From: Leptolyngbya ohadii IS1
GTDB lineage: Bacteria; Cyanobacteriota; Cyanobacteriia; Elainellales; Elainellaceae
Assembly: GCF_002215035.1 (NCBI RefSeq)
Contig: NZ_NKFP01000004.1
Coordinates: 807,726 to 871,725 of the forward strand
Length of the DNA stretch: 64,000 bases
Direction: 5' to 3'
Every line of letters starts with the position of its first letter. Positions within the stretch are counted from its first letter, which is position 1. The notes beneath the pieces were generated by a model. It did no database searches, was not told the origin of the DNA, and saw only the letters and a list, made by a program, of their open reading frames with translations. This document shows positions 45,311 through 53,772 of the stretch, in pieces. Position numbers and translations under genes: made by a program.

Positions 45311-45637
45311 TTATTCAGGCTGATCCTGTGCCAATCGCTCTAGAATTTGCTTGACCTGGGCGATCTCCTGGGTTACGTCTACATCCGCTAGACGCGAGGC
45401 TTGCAGCAGCCTCAGCCAATAGAGCGTTTCGCGGGCATTTTGTTGGGCGATCGCAATCTGGCTAGACTTTTGAGAAGCCGGAGCGACGATAACTTCTTCG
45501 ATTGCAAGTCCCATATGGGTGCCGCTTTTGAGCAACTGCGGAGAGATGATTAGCTCCTGTCTTGCCTGGAGTTTTTTGTAGAGCCGGACAATTGTGAGGG
45601 CAAACTCAAAGCTCTGCTGCTGGAGGCTATCATCCAT
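45311..45637 (-). CDS. Four-helix-bundle protein (23S rRNA intervening-sequence type)
   Basis: 108 residues, all alpha. The features FEFALTIVRLYKKLQ, KSGTHMGLAIEEVIVA and ETLYWLRLLQASRL match the small four-helix-bundle family first seen encoded in 23S rRNA intervening sequences and now known as stand-alone genes. Function unknown. It precedes ilvE in reading order from the right and lies 50 bases beyond its stop. Confidence 0.82.
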   Translation of the reverse strand: MDDSLQQQSFEFALTIVRLYKKLQARQELIISPQLLKSGTHMGLAIEEVIVAPASQKSSQIAIAQQNARETLYWLRLLQASRLADVDVTQEIAQVKQILERLAQDQPE

Positions 45638-45687
45638 TCACCGCAGTTCCATTCCAGTTAGGAGTTGCATCAAAAGGGGAGGGACGA

Positions 45688-46602
45688 TCAGGCGATCGAG
45701 ATGGGGAAGACCCAGTCTTTGTATTCGGGATCGCGATTTTCGGTGATGGCGGTCAGCTTCTCCCGGAGTTTGGTGGTGATGGGTCGCTCCGCAGGCAGAA
45801 CGTAGTTTTCAATGCGAGATACGGGCGCAATCTTGGCTGCCGTCCCGCTCAGGAAGACCTCATCGGCAATCAGCAGTTCGGTTTTATCGACGGGGCGTTC
45901 GACCACGGGAATTCCCAAATTGCGGGCGATCGTCAGTACGCTGTCGCGGGTAATGCCCTCCAGGATGTCCTGGTCGAAACCGGGGGAAATCACCGTACCG
46001 TTCCGCACGACGAAGATATTCATGCCGGAGGCTTCGCTAACTTTGCCCTGGGAGTTGAGCAGAATTGCCTCATCGAAGCCCGACTCTACAGCTTCCGTTT
46101 TTGCCAGGGAAGAGGTGATATAGGCACCGCTAATTTTGCCGCGCAGGGGCAGGCTGCGATCTTCCTGACGATGCCAGGAGCTAATCCGGCAGCTCACGCC
46201 ATCGGGGGAAAGGTAGTCGCCCAGCTCCAGACCGTAGACGAAGAAATCCTTTTCGATATTGTGCAGGCGAGGCGCAATGCCCAGGTCAGAGGTGTAAACA
46301 AACGGGCGAATATAAAACGAGGTGCGCGGCTGGTTCTTTTTAACAAAATCAGTAATAACGCTTTGAATTTTGTCTGCTGGCAGATCGTATTGCAGGAAGC
46401 GGGCGCTCTGGCTCAGGCGTTGACAGTGGCGATCGAGCCGGAACAGCAAAACTTGATCAGAATTTTGGGGATCGGGAATGCCCCGCAGTCCGCCGAACGC
46501 GCCTGTACCGTAATGGAGCGCATGGGTTGCGATCGAAATCTTGGCATCGCTAAACGGCACAAATTGATTTTGAAGATATGCGATCGGCAGAAAGTTGTGC
46601 AT
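45688..46602 (-). CDS. ilvE: Branched-chain amino acid aminotransferase
   Basis: 304 residues, PLP-dependent fold type IV. It makes valine, leucine and isoleucine from their keto acids with glutamate. Visible are the N-terminal SIATHALHYGTGAFGGLRG, the PLP Lys in RGKISGAYITSSLAKTEA and ASGMNIFVVRNG, then ILEGITRDSV. Length and motifs are normal. The start ATG 46602 leads MHNFLPIAYLQNQ. Confidence 0.92.
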   Translation of the reverse strand: MHNFLPIAYLQNQFVPFSDAKISIATHALHYGTGAFGGLRGIPDPQNSDQVLLFRLDRHCQRLSQSARFLQYDLPADKIQSVITDFVKKNQPRTSFYIRPFVYTSDLGIAPRLHNIEKDFFVYGLELGDYLSPDGVSCRISSWHRQEDRSLPLRGKISGAYITSSLAKTEAVESGFDEAILLNSQGKVSEASGMNIFVVRNGTVISPGFDQDILEGITRDSVLTIARNLGIPVVERPVDKTELLIADEVFLSGTAAKIAPVSRIENYVLPAERPITTKLREKLTAITENRDPEYKDWVFPISIA

Positions 46603-47118
46603 CGTCCTAGACCTTATACGACCAGATTGAATGGAACTAAATTCTATTCAAAAATAACGATCTCTAACCAGAATTAATCGAAGCAGTTGTTTTAGAAGTC
46701 CGGACAGTGACCCCAACCGCCCCCGCTTTTTCCCTTTTTGAACCTAATACTAATGGAAATTAAGCCTCCCATTAGTTCGGCAGTTTCCCCTCGCTCTGGC
46801 GGAGCGGCAGCTGTAAATGGGAAATTTGGGGAATTGAGAGGGCGATGCAGGACCTAGAACGCTCTTTAAAACAGCTTCTTAGAACAGAAGTGTCCCATCC
46901 TAAGACTGTCTAGCATTATCCCATATGGTTGCACGTAGACAAGGGAAGGATACAACCCTCCTGCTCACCAGGGATTAACAAAAAACAGACTGAGGAATGC
47001 ATTAACAGCCCGCCCTCCCGATCGTCCAAACGGGTCTAGCGATTGTTATGGCTGAGCAAATTTTGGGCACAATCGGAAGAGATTTTCGCTTTTTGTCCCG
47101 TTACGGTGTCCGCGATTC
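46603..47118. other. Gene-free interval with hairpin and dispersed repeat
   Basis: About 516 bases between divergent genes. A hairpin CTAATGG/CCATTAG is at about 46749-46774, and a copy of the GAGGGCGATGCAGGA element at about 46800-46880 (compare 1261 and 23415). No gene recognised. Confidence 0.5.
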
Positions 47119-48951
47119 ATGGCTCATTCTGTGTCTGGTAAGCTGCCCTTGATGATTGTGGATGATGAGTCCGATAATCTTGATTTGCTGGAACGTACTT
47201 TTCGGCGATCGTTTACGGTACATCGGGCAAATAGTGGACTGGAAGCCCTGCAACTGCTAGAGCAGGTTGGGGAAATGGCAGTCATTATCTCCGATCAGCG
47301 GATGCCAGAGATGAGCGGCACCGATTTCTTGAGTCGAACGGTCGATCGCTTCCCGGATACGGTGCGAATTCTGCTGACGGGCTATAGCGATGTGCAGGAT
47401 CTAGTTGGGGCAATCAATCGCGGCAAGGTGTTCAAGTACATTACTAAGCCCTGGAGTCCGGAGGAACTGAGCCAAGCCGTACAGCAGGCAGGCGAAATCT
47501 ACCAGGTGGTAAAACAAAGAACCGCTGAACTGCATCGGGCACTGCGCCAGGAATCTGCGATCAATGCCACGATGTCTGCCATCCGTGAGTCGCTGGATTA
47601 CTGCTCGATGCTGAAGGCGATCGTCCGCACGTTTCATGCCACCTTCGCGGTCGAGGTTTGCTCCCTGTACCCGATCGCCCTCCAGGAAGAACTACTCTCC
47701 GCTGCTGCTGCTAAGATGGCACCAGAGGTTTTGGACAATCTACCTGGTCATCTCTCGATCCATCTGTCCGGTGATCCAGCGAGAATTCCTTGTTCGTTCC
47801 CTCAGATCTTTCCCGAATTTGTTGCAGGGGAATTGTCAGAAGCGTTCTTCAGTGCGTTCATTGCACCATTGCCGCAAGGATTTTCCGAAGAGGTGGGCAA
47901 GCTTCACTGCGAAGCCATTCTGGACAGAGATCAAAAAATTCACCGGCTGATGGTTCCCTTATGCGATCCGCGCAATGTCCAGGAACAGCTAGCAATTGTG
48001 CTGCTGCTGCGCCAAAATCCCTGGAGTGAAGAGGATCTTCAGCTCATTCAAACCGTTGCAGCCCAGGTTGCCCTTGCCCTATCGCAGGCGAAACTATATC
48101 AGCAGCTCCAGGTGCAAACGGAACAGATGCGATCGCAGCTTGCAATTGCCCGCAACGTCCAGGCTAGTTTAATGCGGCAAACCCTTCCCCAACTGGAGCA
48201 GACCCTAATTCAGGCAGTTAGCATTCCCGCGCAGGAGATTGGCGGCGATTTTTTTGAGGTGTATGAGCATCCAGAGGGTCATGTATGGCTGGCAGTGGGT
48301 GATGTATCGGGTAAGGGAGTTCCAGCAGCTCTGCTTATGGCAAGCGTTATTTCGCTGCTGCGACGAGAACTGACCCAGGATCGGCAGCCCAACCCAAATG
48401 AAGTGCTGCAAAATCTGAATCACAGTCTATTTCAGGAACTTGTTGCCAGCAGTTGTCTGATTACGCTCGTTCTAGCACGCTATTTGCCCGCAACGGGCGA
48501 GTTTCTGTACGCGAATGCAGGTCACGTTTATCCGATCGTTTGGTCGCGATTGCACCAGGACGGCTTAGAACCAACCTATCTTCAGGTGCGGGGTATTCCG
48601 CTGGGGATTCTTCCCCTCTGGCAGGCGGATTTCGATAAACTGACGCTTACCTCTGGGGATGTTGTGCTGATGGTCAGCGATGGCATCACGGAGGCACAGC
48701 TTGGTGCAAAAGCCAGCAGTTCGCCTCAGGAATCCACCGTTCCCCCGCTGCTGCGATCGACTGGGCTATGGGAAATTTTGCGTCAGCGATTGCATTGCGC
48801 TACGACACTCGCACAGCAGGCAAGCCAACCCGCCTCTGCCGGCAACGTGAAACGATCGTCGTTTGATTTGAACGAGGTGCTATCCGAAGTCCGCAATCGG
48901 TGTCCGGTGCAGGATGATGACCAAACGCTACTGACCCTGGAGGTACTTTAG
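47119..48951 (+). CDS. REC-GAF-SpoIIE protein phosphatase (RsbU-like response regulator)
   Basis: 610 residues. Receiver domain 10-125 with phospho-acceptor Asp59 in IISDQRMPEMSG and Lys110 in YITKPW. A middle GAF-like part (about 160-330) follows, then a helical linker (QLAIARNVQASLMRQTLPQL) and a PP2C/SpoIIE phosphatase domain (about 370-600) with IGGDFFEVY, VGDVSGKGVPAALLM and MVSDGITEAQ. It likely dephosphorylates an anti-sigma antagonist when its receiver is phosphorylated. It is 3 bases before an RsbW-like kinase gene, forming an operon. No antagonist gene is present. Confidence 0.92.
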   Translation: MAHSVSGKLPLMIVDDESDNLDLLERTFRRSFTVHRANSGLEALQLLEQVGEMAVIISDQRMPEMSGTDFLSRTVDRFPDTVRILLTGYSDVQDLVGAINRGKVFKYITKPWSPEELSQAVQQAGEIYQVVKQRTAELHRALRQESAINATMSAIRESLDYCSMLKAIVRTFHATFAVEVCSLYPIALQEELLSAAAAKMAPEVLDNLPGHLSIHLSGDPARIPCSFPQIFPEFVAGELSEAFFSAFIAPLPQGFSEEVGKLHCEAILDRDQKIHRLMVPLCDPRNVQEQLAIVLLLRQNPWSEEDLQLIQTVAAQVALALSQAKLYQQLQVQTEQMRSQLAIARNVQASLMRQTLPQLEQTLIQAVSIPAQEIGGDFFEVYEHPEGHVWLAVGDVSGKGVPAALLMASVISLLRRELTQDRQPNPNEVLQNLNHSLFQELVASSCLITLVLARYLPATGEFLYANAGHVYPIVWSRLHQDGLEPTYLQVRGIPLGILPLWQADFDKLTLTSGDVVLMVSDGITEAQLGAKASSSPQESTVPPLLRSTGLWEILRQRLHCATTLAQQASQPASAGNVKRSSFDLNEVLSEVRNRCPVQDDDQTLLTLEVL

Positions 48952-48954
48952 GCT

Positions 48955-49374
48955 ATGAGAACCGAAATCCAAGTTCCCAGCGACTTGAGGTTTTTGACGA
49001 TTCTGGAGAACTGGCTGCTGGATTCCCTGGCACTGGAACTGGAGGAACAGGTGGACTGGCAGCATCAGTCCTGTCGGCTGCGGTTGGCGCTCGTGGAGGC
49101 TTACTCGAACGTGGTGCGCCATGCCCATCGCAATCAGCCAGAATTACCCGTTGAGGTGAGGGTTGAGCTAGATGCCAGAAAACTGCATCTTGAAATTTGG
49201 GATCGCGGGCAGGGATTTGACCTTTCGACCTACCTGCCGCCCTCGCCACAGGATCATCGGGAAGGGGGATACGGCTGGCTGATTTTGAATCGGCTAATGG
49301 ATCGGGTTGAGTATCGGCTGCGGGTGAATGGGAGGAACTGCCTGACTCTGGAGACAACCTTACCAGAACGATAA
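48955..49374 (+). CDS. RsbW-like anti-sigma factor kinase (HATPase)
   Basis: 139 residues. GHKL ATP-binding fold: N box ALVEAYSNVVRHAH, G1 box WDRGQGFD and G2 box EGGYGWLILNRLMDRV. RsbW proteins bind a sigma factor or phosphorylate an STAS-domain antagonist. Its partner phosphatase is the gene immediately upstream. The sigma factor and antagonist are elsewhere. Complete length for the family. Confidence 0.9.
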   Translation: MRTEIQVPSDLRFLTILENWLLDSLALELEEQVDWQHQSCRLRLALVEAYSNVVRHAHRNQPELPVEVRVELDARKLHLEIWDRGQGFDLSTYLPPSPQDHREGGYGWLILNRLMDRVEYRLRVNGRNCLTLETTLPER

Positions 49375-49529
49375 AGTTCAGAATCATAAAATTCAGAACG
49401 ATAATTAGAACGATAAAAATAACGCGAGAATTAGCACGATCGCCTGCAAGCTCCCTCTTCCAGCAGATACTCAAATCTGAAAGGCTCTGCCTATCTTAAA
49501 GGAAAATCTATTTTTCTTTGACAGAACGA

Positions 49530-50420
49530 ATGAAGCGGGCAATTCTTGTTTTGGGGGCGCAGCGCAGCGGTACGTCCGTGACCAGCCATGTGCTTTCAGA
49601 GTTGGGCGTTCAGTTTGGCGATCGCGATCGGTTTATCAAGTTTGATCACAATCCCATCTTTTTCGAGCTGAAGTGGGTAAACGATCTGAACAATCGAATG
49701 GTGAAGGCGATCGGTCAGCAGCAGTACATTGATTTTTTTCTGCCGCTAGAAGCGGACTTTCTGACTCCTGAAGTTTTGCCGCAAATCCAGGCAATCGAAT
49801 TGGAGATCGATCGGAAAATTGAACAGGAGTTTGAGCAAGAGTTTGGGCAAAAGCTTGAGCAAGAATTCGAGCAGGAATGGCGCGATCGAAACATCAATCC
49901 GACGAGTGTTCAGGAATTGATTATCGGCATTAAAGATCCCAGAATCTCGCTAACCTTTCCGGTTTGGGAACGGGTTTTGTTAGCGCGAGGATATTCCATT
50001 CAAATTATTCATGCCTTTCGCTCCCCTGCTGGCTTCCTGCGATCGAATCAAAAGCTGTTTTTTCAGTGGGAAGGCTGGACGATCGATCGGCATCTGCATT
50101 TCTGGCTTCAGCTCAACCTGTCTTCAATTTATTTCACCCGCCGTTATCCTGTCCATCTTCTAAACTATGATTTATTAATGCAATTTCCATTTAAGGAAAT
50201 TTCTCAGCTTGTCTCAGCTCTGTCACTTAATAGTTTCCTTGCTAACCAAGCTGCTGCGGTTGTAAAAACGGATCACCATCATCACGGCGATTCTCTAGAG
50301 AGTCTTGAGACTTCTATATCCTGGGTGAATGAGATTTATCTGAAACTATGCGATCGAACGGTATCACATAATGATTATCTGAATTACCGTCAGGAAATGC
50401 TTTCGGTATTAGCTGTTTGA
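49530..50420 (+). CDS. Sulfotransferase-like P-loop protein with Glu/Gln repeat insert
   Basis: 296 residues. The N-terminal P-loop VLGAQRSGTSVTS is the PAPS-binding 5' loop of sulfotransferases, and IHAFRSPAGFLRSN resembles the 3'-phosphate loop. Between them is a charged insert coded by five 12-base repeats (49821-49880): EQEF, EQEF, GQKL, EQEF and EQEW. The role and acceptor are unknown. ATG 49530 (MKRAILVLG) starts four codons after the longer TTG frame. Confidence 0.75.
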   Translation: MKRAILVLGAQRSGTSVTSHVLSELGVQFGDRDRFIKFDHNPIFFELKWVNDLNNRMVKAIGQQQYIDFFLPLEADFLTPEVLPQIQAIELEIDRKIEQEFEQEFGQKLEQEFEQEWRDRNINPTSVQELIIGIKDPRISLTFPVWERVLLARGYSIQIIHAFRSPAGFLRSNQKLFFQWEGWTIDRHLHFWLQLNLSSIYFTRRYPVHLLNYDLLMQFPFKEISQLVSALSLNSFLANQAAAVVKTDHHHHGDSLESLETSISWVNEIYLKLCDRTVSHNDYLNYRQEMLSVLAV

Positions 50421-50435
50421 GGTGAAGCTTGTTTG

Positions 50436-50587
50436 ATCCCCCTAACCCTTTTTTAGGGGGACTTTGAGTAAAGGGGACTTTGAGACGTTAATTGCTCTCC
50501 TTCTTCAGGAGAACTGCGAGACAGACGGTACCGCTGCTAACCGTTTGCAGTTTATTTCCCCCCTTTCTAAGAGAGCTAGGGGGGATC
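50436..50587. repeat. MITE-like element with GATCCCCCTA termini
   Basis: GATCCCCCTA at 50436 is inverted as TAGGGGG(G)ATC at 50577-50587. Internal hairpins include TCCCCCTAA/TTAGGGGGA (50437-50461). About 150 bases with no gene; located after the sulfotransferase gene and before nblB's end. Confidence 0.7.
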
Positions 50588-50597
50588 TCCAGGCAGA

Positions 50598-51260
50598 CTA
50601 CTTTGCCAGATATGTCTGCGCTTCCTGTGCGACTGCCTCCATCTCATCGTGAGACATCTGTTCCAGAGCAGATCGAACTTCAGGCGAATCAAAACGGCTC
50701 AGCGCCTTCGCAACCTGATAGCGCGTTTGCCAGTCCGGATCGGAAATATAAGGCAGAAGCAACTGCACAGCCCGATCGTCCCCCAGTTCTCCCAGAGAGC
50801 CGATCGCTGCCGTTCTGACCAGTTCCGTCTCCGATTGGAGGGCGGTTTCCAGCAGGGTAAACGATCGCGGATCGCCCAGTTCGCCCAGAGCGGCAATGAC
50901 GCTAAACTGCACTAGCCATTCAGACGTGCGGTTGTAAAGCTGCTCCAGATCCTCGTAAGCCTGCGTGAGTTTTAATGCGCCGATCGAATCGGCTGCGGCT
51001 GCCTGGACATCGGGTTCGGGGTCTTCCGTCAGGGCACGCTTGAGGATTTCCAGGGCTGCGGTTGGATTTTGCTGTCCCAGGCTGGATAGTTGGCTGACCG
51101 CCGCATATCTCACGCGCACGTTGCGATCGATCACCACAGGCTGAATGAGATCGAAGGCGATCGAGGGATCAAGTTGACGCAATTGATTGACACCGCTCAA
51201 CCGATGCCCAAAGTCTTCTGAACTTAAAAGCTCTTGAACGGATTCAGGGGTAACGCTCAT
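50598..51260 (-). CDS. nblB: HEAT-repeat protein, likely NblB (phycobilisome degradation)
   Basis: 220 residues composed of HEAT-like repeats (e.g. VRYAAVSQLSSLG, VQAAAADSIGALK, VQFSVIAALGELGD and VRTAAIGSLGELGDD). The beginning MSVTPESVQELLSSEDFGHR and length match cyanobacterial NblB, a lyase-like protein needed for phycobilisome and chlorophyll-protein turnover during nutrient stress. Related HEAT lyases are similar, so the name is likely but not certain. It is intact. Confidence 0.72.
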   Translation of the reverse strand: MSVTPESVQELLSSEDFGHRLSGVNQLRQLDPSIAFDLIQPVVIDRNVRVRYAAVSQLSSLGQQNPTAALEILKRALTEDPEPDVQAAAADSIGALKLTQAYEDLEQLYNRTSEWLVQFSVIAALGELGDPRSFTLLETALQSETELVRTAAIGSLGELGDDRAVQLLLPYISDPDWQTRYQVAKALSRFDSPEVRSALEQMSHDEMEAVAQEAQTYLAK

Positions 51261-51299
51261 TTGTTAATCGTGAGTTAATCGTGAGTTTTGAGTTTTTAG

Positions 51300-51776
51300 C
51301 TATTCTCCCATACCGTGATGCGCTGCCATAAAACGTACAATATCGCCGCGTGTGAGAATGCCGATCAGCTTGCCGTCTTCACCCAATACCGGCAAACGGT
51401 GGACGCTGCGCTCGTGCATGAGCTGTGCCGCTTCCCGCAGAGATTTATCGGGCTTGACGGTGGCAATGTCGCGATCGGTCATCACTTCCCCAACGGTTTG
51501 CCCCAGAGCCTTGTGTAGCTCACGCTCGTAGCGAGCCGGATTCTCCAGATAAATTACGCTATCCAGAATTTTGATATAGGCGGGTGGCGTGACTCCTGTT
51601 TCCTGCCACATCAGGTCTGTCTCAGAAATCACCCCCACCAGTTTGCCGTTCTCGTTGACCACGGGAAGACCGCTGATTCGCTTCTCTGCCAGAATTTGAA
51701 TTGCTTCGTTCAGGGGGGTTTCTGGCTTGACCACGATCGGGTCATGGGTCATGATGTCTGCAACGGTTGTAGCCAT
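51300..51776 (-). CDS. Two-CBS-domain protein
   Basis: 158 residues, two CBS motifs in tandem: IMTHDPIVVKPETPLNEAIQ with ISGLPVVNENGKLVG, and VMTDRDIATVKPDKSLREAA with VHRLPVLGEDGKLIG. CBS pairs bind adenine nucleotides and regulate partners. No enzyme domain is attached. Stand-alone CBS proteins are common in cyanobacteria; partner unknown. Confidence 0.9.
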   Translation of the reverse strand: MATTVADIMTHDPIVVKPETPLNEAIQILAEKRISGLPVVNENGKLVGVISETDLMWQETGVTPPAYIKILDSVIYLENPARYERELHKALGQTVGEVMTDRDIATVKPDKSLREAAQLMHERSVHRLPVLGEDGKLIGILTRGDIVRFMAAHHGMGE

Positions 51777-51925
51777 AAGCGATCGACTCTTAAAGGTAGT
51801 GGAGGTAACTTCTTTTATGCCTTCATTTTAGGAAATTGCAGCAGAGGCAGAAACCGCCGCCTGGGGGATTTCGCCTAACGATTTATTGACGATTGCTGCA
51901 AAAGATTCATAGTTGAGATTTACAG

Positions 51926-52993
51926 TCAGGATTCACAGAACGATCGCAGCACCGCAGCGCAGTTTTCGATCGCGCCTAGGTGGGCAATTTCGTAGCCGTG
52001 GGTATTTTGCGTTGGGAAGCTGAGGCAGGCGGCACTGGGAACATGACCAAATTTCATGGCGATCGAGCCATCGCTGCCAAATCCGCTCAGGACTGCGATT
52101 TGTAAAGGGATACTTTGACGATCGGCGGCTTGGAGCAACTGGGCGTTGAGGGATTCGTCATAAATTCCGTAGGCATCCTGGGACAGCAATACGGGAGCCG
52201 TCCCGTCTTCAATCGGGTATTCCGACGACAGGGGACAAATTTCCAGGGCAATCAAGCCATCTAGATGCTGTTTCTGCGTGAAGTACATGGCACCGATCGC
52301 CCCCACTTCTTCCTTCGCGGAGGCAACCAGATAGACATCCATTGCGGGCTGTTTGAGCGTGGCTGCGAGATCAAGGAGAATGGCGATCGAGGCTTTGTTA
52401 TCAAGGGTATAGCTGGCGATGTAGTCGTTCAGGCGAAAGGGCTGCTTGCGGTGTTTGCCAATCACGACTCGTGTTCCCGGACGAACTCCCGCTTCTGATA
52501 GGTCTTCGGCAGACATTTTGGTTTCGACCCAGGCGGCTTCCCAGGTCAGGACTTTATCCTCCTGGAGTGCTTTCTGCGGCGACTCATGGGAGACATGGCG
52601 TGACCCAAAGCTAAGAATGCCGCTTACGGTCGATCGATCGCCCAAAATATCGACTACGCCCTCCCCATAAACCCAGGGAAACGCGCCGCCCAATCTGCGA
52701 ACGTGCAGCCGTCCGTCTTCTTCGATCGACTTCACGATGCCGCCAATTTCATCTTTGTGGGCAGTAATAGCGATTGAGCGTTTTGCTTCCTCGAAATTAC
52801 CAGATGAATTCGCTGCAATTTTGGCGACTACATTATCTGCCGCATCGACCCAGGCTTCTAAACCCAATGCTTCAAACTGGCGCAGCAAATAGTCGTTGAT
52901 TTCCTGTTCTGCACCGCTGGGAGAGTGACAGAGAACAAGTTCGGTGATGGTGTCGAAGAGGCGATCGAAGGATGGGAACGAACGATTTTGCAT
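51926..52993 (-). CDS. M42-family metallo-aminopeptidase
   Basis: 355 residues. Cytosolic di-metal aminopeptidase of the M42 (glutamyl aminopeptidase/tetrahedral TET) family. Metal-site motifs: TAHKDEIGG, YTLDNKASI, SAKEEVGAIGA and late NTHGYEIAHLG. In the first motif most relatives have AHMDEIG or AHKDEIG, so it is normal. It would trim peptides. No neighbouring operon partner is clear. Confidence 0.9.
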   Translation of the reverse strand: MQNRSFPSFDRLFDTITELVLCHSPSGAEQEINDYLLRQFEALGLEAWVDAADNVVAKIAANSSGNFEEAKRSIAITAHKDEIGGIVKSIEEDGRLHVRRLGGAFPWVYGEGVVDILGDRSTVSGILSFGSRHVSHESPQKALQEDKVLTWEAAWVETKMSAEDLSEAGVRPGTRVVIGKHRKQPFRLNDYIASYTLDNKASIAILLDLAATLKQPAMDVYLVASAKEEVGAIGAMYFTQKQHLDGLIALEICPLSSEYPIEDGTAPVLLSQDAYGIYDESLNAQLLQAADRQSIPLQIAVLSGFGSDGSIAMKFGHVPSAACLSFPTQNTHGYEIAHLGAIENCAAVLRSFCES

Positions 52994-53253
52994 AAATGCG
53001 TTTGTATTAATGAGTGTGCGTCAACGAGCTGGCATCAAGGAGAAAACCTATTTATACACAGTTTATACACAGTAAAACAGATGACCGGGAATCGAACTCC
53101 TGAATTCAACACGCCTCGCAGGACGATCGATTCAGAAGGAAATTCTCAGCCATCTGTCTGGTATTGACTCAGTTGAGATTGGAGGTCAACCTATGAGCCA
53201 AATTACTAAGATTACGGATCAACAAGATTATGGAACAAAAGATTACGGCTCAA
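52994..53253. other. Intergenic region with two tandem DnaA-box-like sites
   Basis: No gene assigned. It contains two copies of TTATACACA, at 53052-53060 and 53063-53071, each fitting the DnaA box consensus TTATNCACA, in direct 11-base repeat. Directly after them is an 80-base stretch with tRNA-like ends that does not fold as a working tRNA. Confidence 0.45.
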
Positions 53254-53406
53254 CTATTTTTCTAGCCGCTTGGAGTCCGCTTTAGAATAGTAGTCCCCGC
53301 TATAGGGATGTACTCCGACTTCGGGGTAATCATTCTTATCAAAAAAACGTGCCACACCTTCAGCCAGATAGCGAACTGCGTTGCCGAATGACTGGAAGAG
53401 TTTCAT
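53254..53406 (-). CDS. Small conserved hypothetical protein (50 residues)
   Basis: MKLFQSFGNAVRYLAEGVAR then FFDKNDYPEVGVHPYSGDYY and a charged tail. An amphipathic N-terminal helix with aromatic tail. I recall similar short proteins with YPEVGVQPF-like motifs in cyanobacteria. GAGGT about 7 bases before ATG 53406 supports the start. The frame 17 codons longer lacks support. Confidence 0.65.
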   Translation of the reverse strand: MKLFQSFGNAVRYLAEGVARFFDKNDYPEVGVHPYSGDYYSKADSKRLEK

Positions 53407-53457
53407 AGTTTTGACCTCAATAGGTAGGGTGGACGGCAAACCGACCAGAGGACGCAA

Positions 53458-53772
53458 TAAAGATGAGTTTTGAGTGTCCTAACCGCCTGTAGCGAAATAC
53501 AGTAAATTCGCTAAACGAAAATTCAGTTCAACGACAAATTTACGATTATTCAATTAGTCGGACAATTAATCGAATAATCGATCGAAATCTGAAGCAATCT
53601 GAATAATCGTGAATGAATTCGGACTGGTGTTAAAAGATGAAGCGTTGAGGGATGTCCTCCTATATCCAAATCATAGAAGAGCAATCTCGTTTGTTGACTG
53701 CTCCTCTAATATTCTTTACATCCCTAATTTGTTATTCTTTACATCCCTAATTTGTTACATTGCAGCGATCGC
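53458..53772. other. Gene-free interval with a perfect 23-base tandem duplication
   Basis: No gene. Two identical adjacent 23-base copies beginning ATTCTTTACATCCC lie at 53711-53733 and 53734-53756, just beyond the tex stop. The left part is AT-rich with several ATTAATCGAATAATCGATCG-like runs. Confidence 0.6.

Noticed and set aside
53077-53160. tRNA-like sequence on the minus strand with GTTCGATTCC and matching ends (ACAGATG/CATCTGT)
   Set aside because: The T-arm stem does not pair, no proper D-arm or anticodon arm can be drawn, and the loop sizes are wrong. At most a decayed relic.
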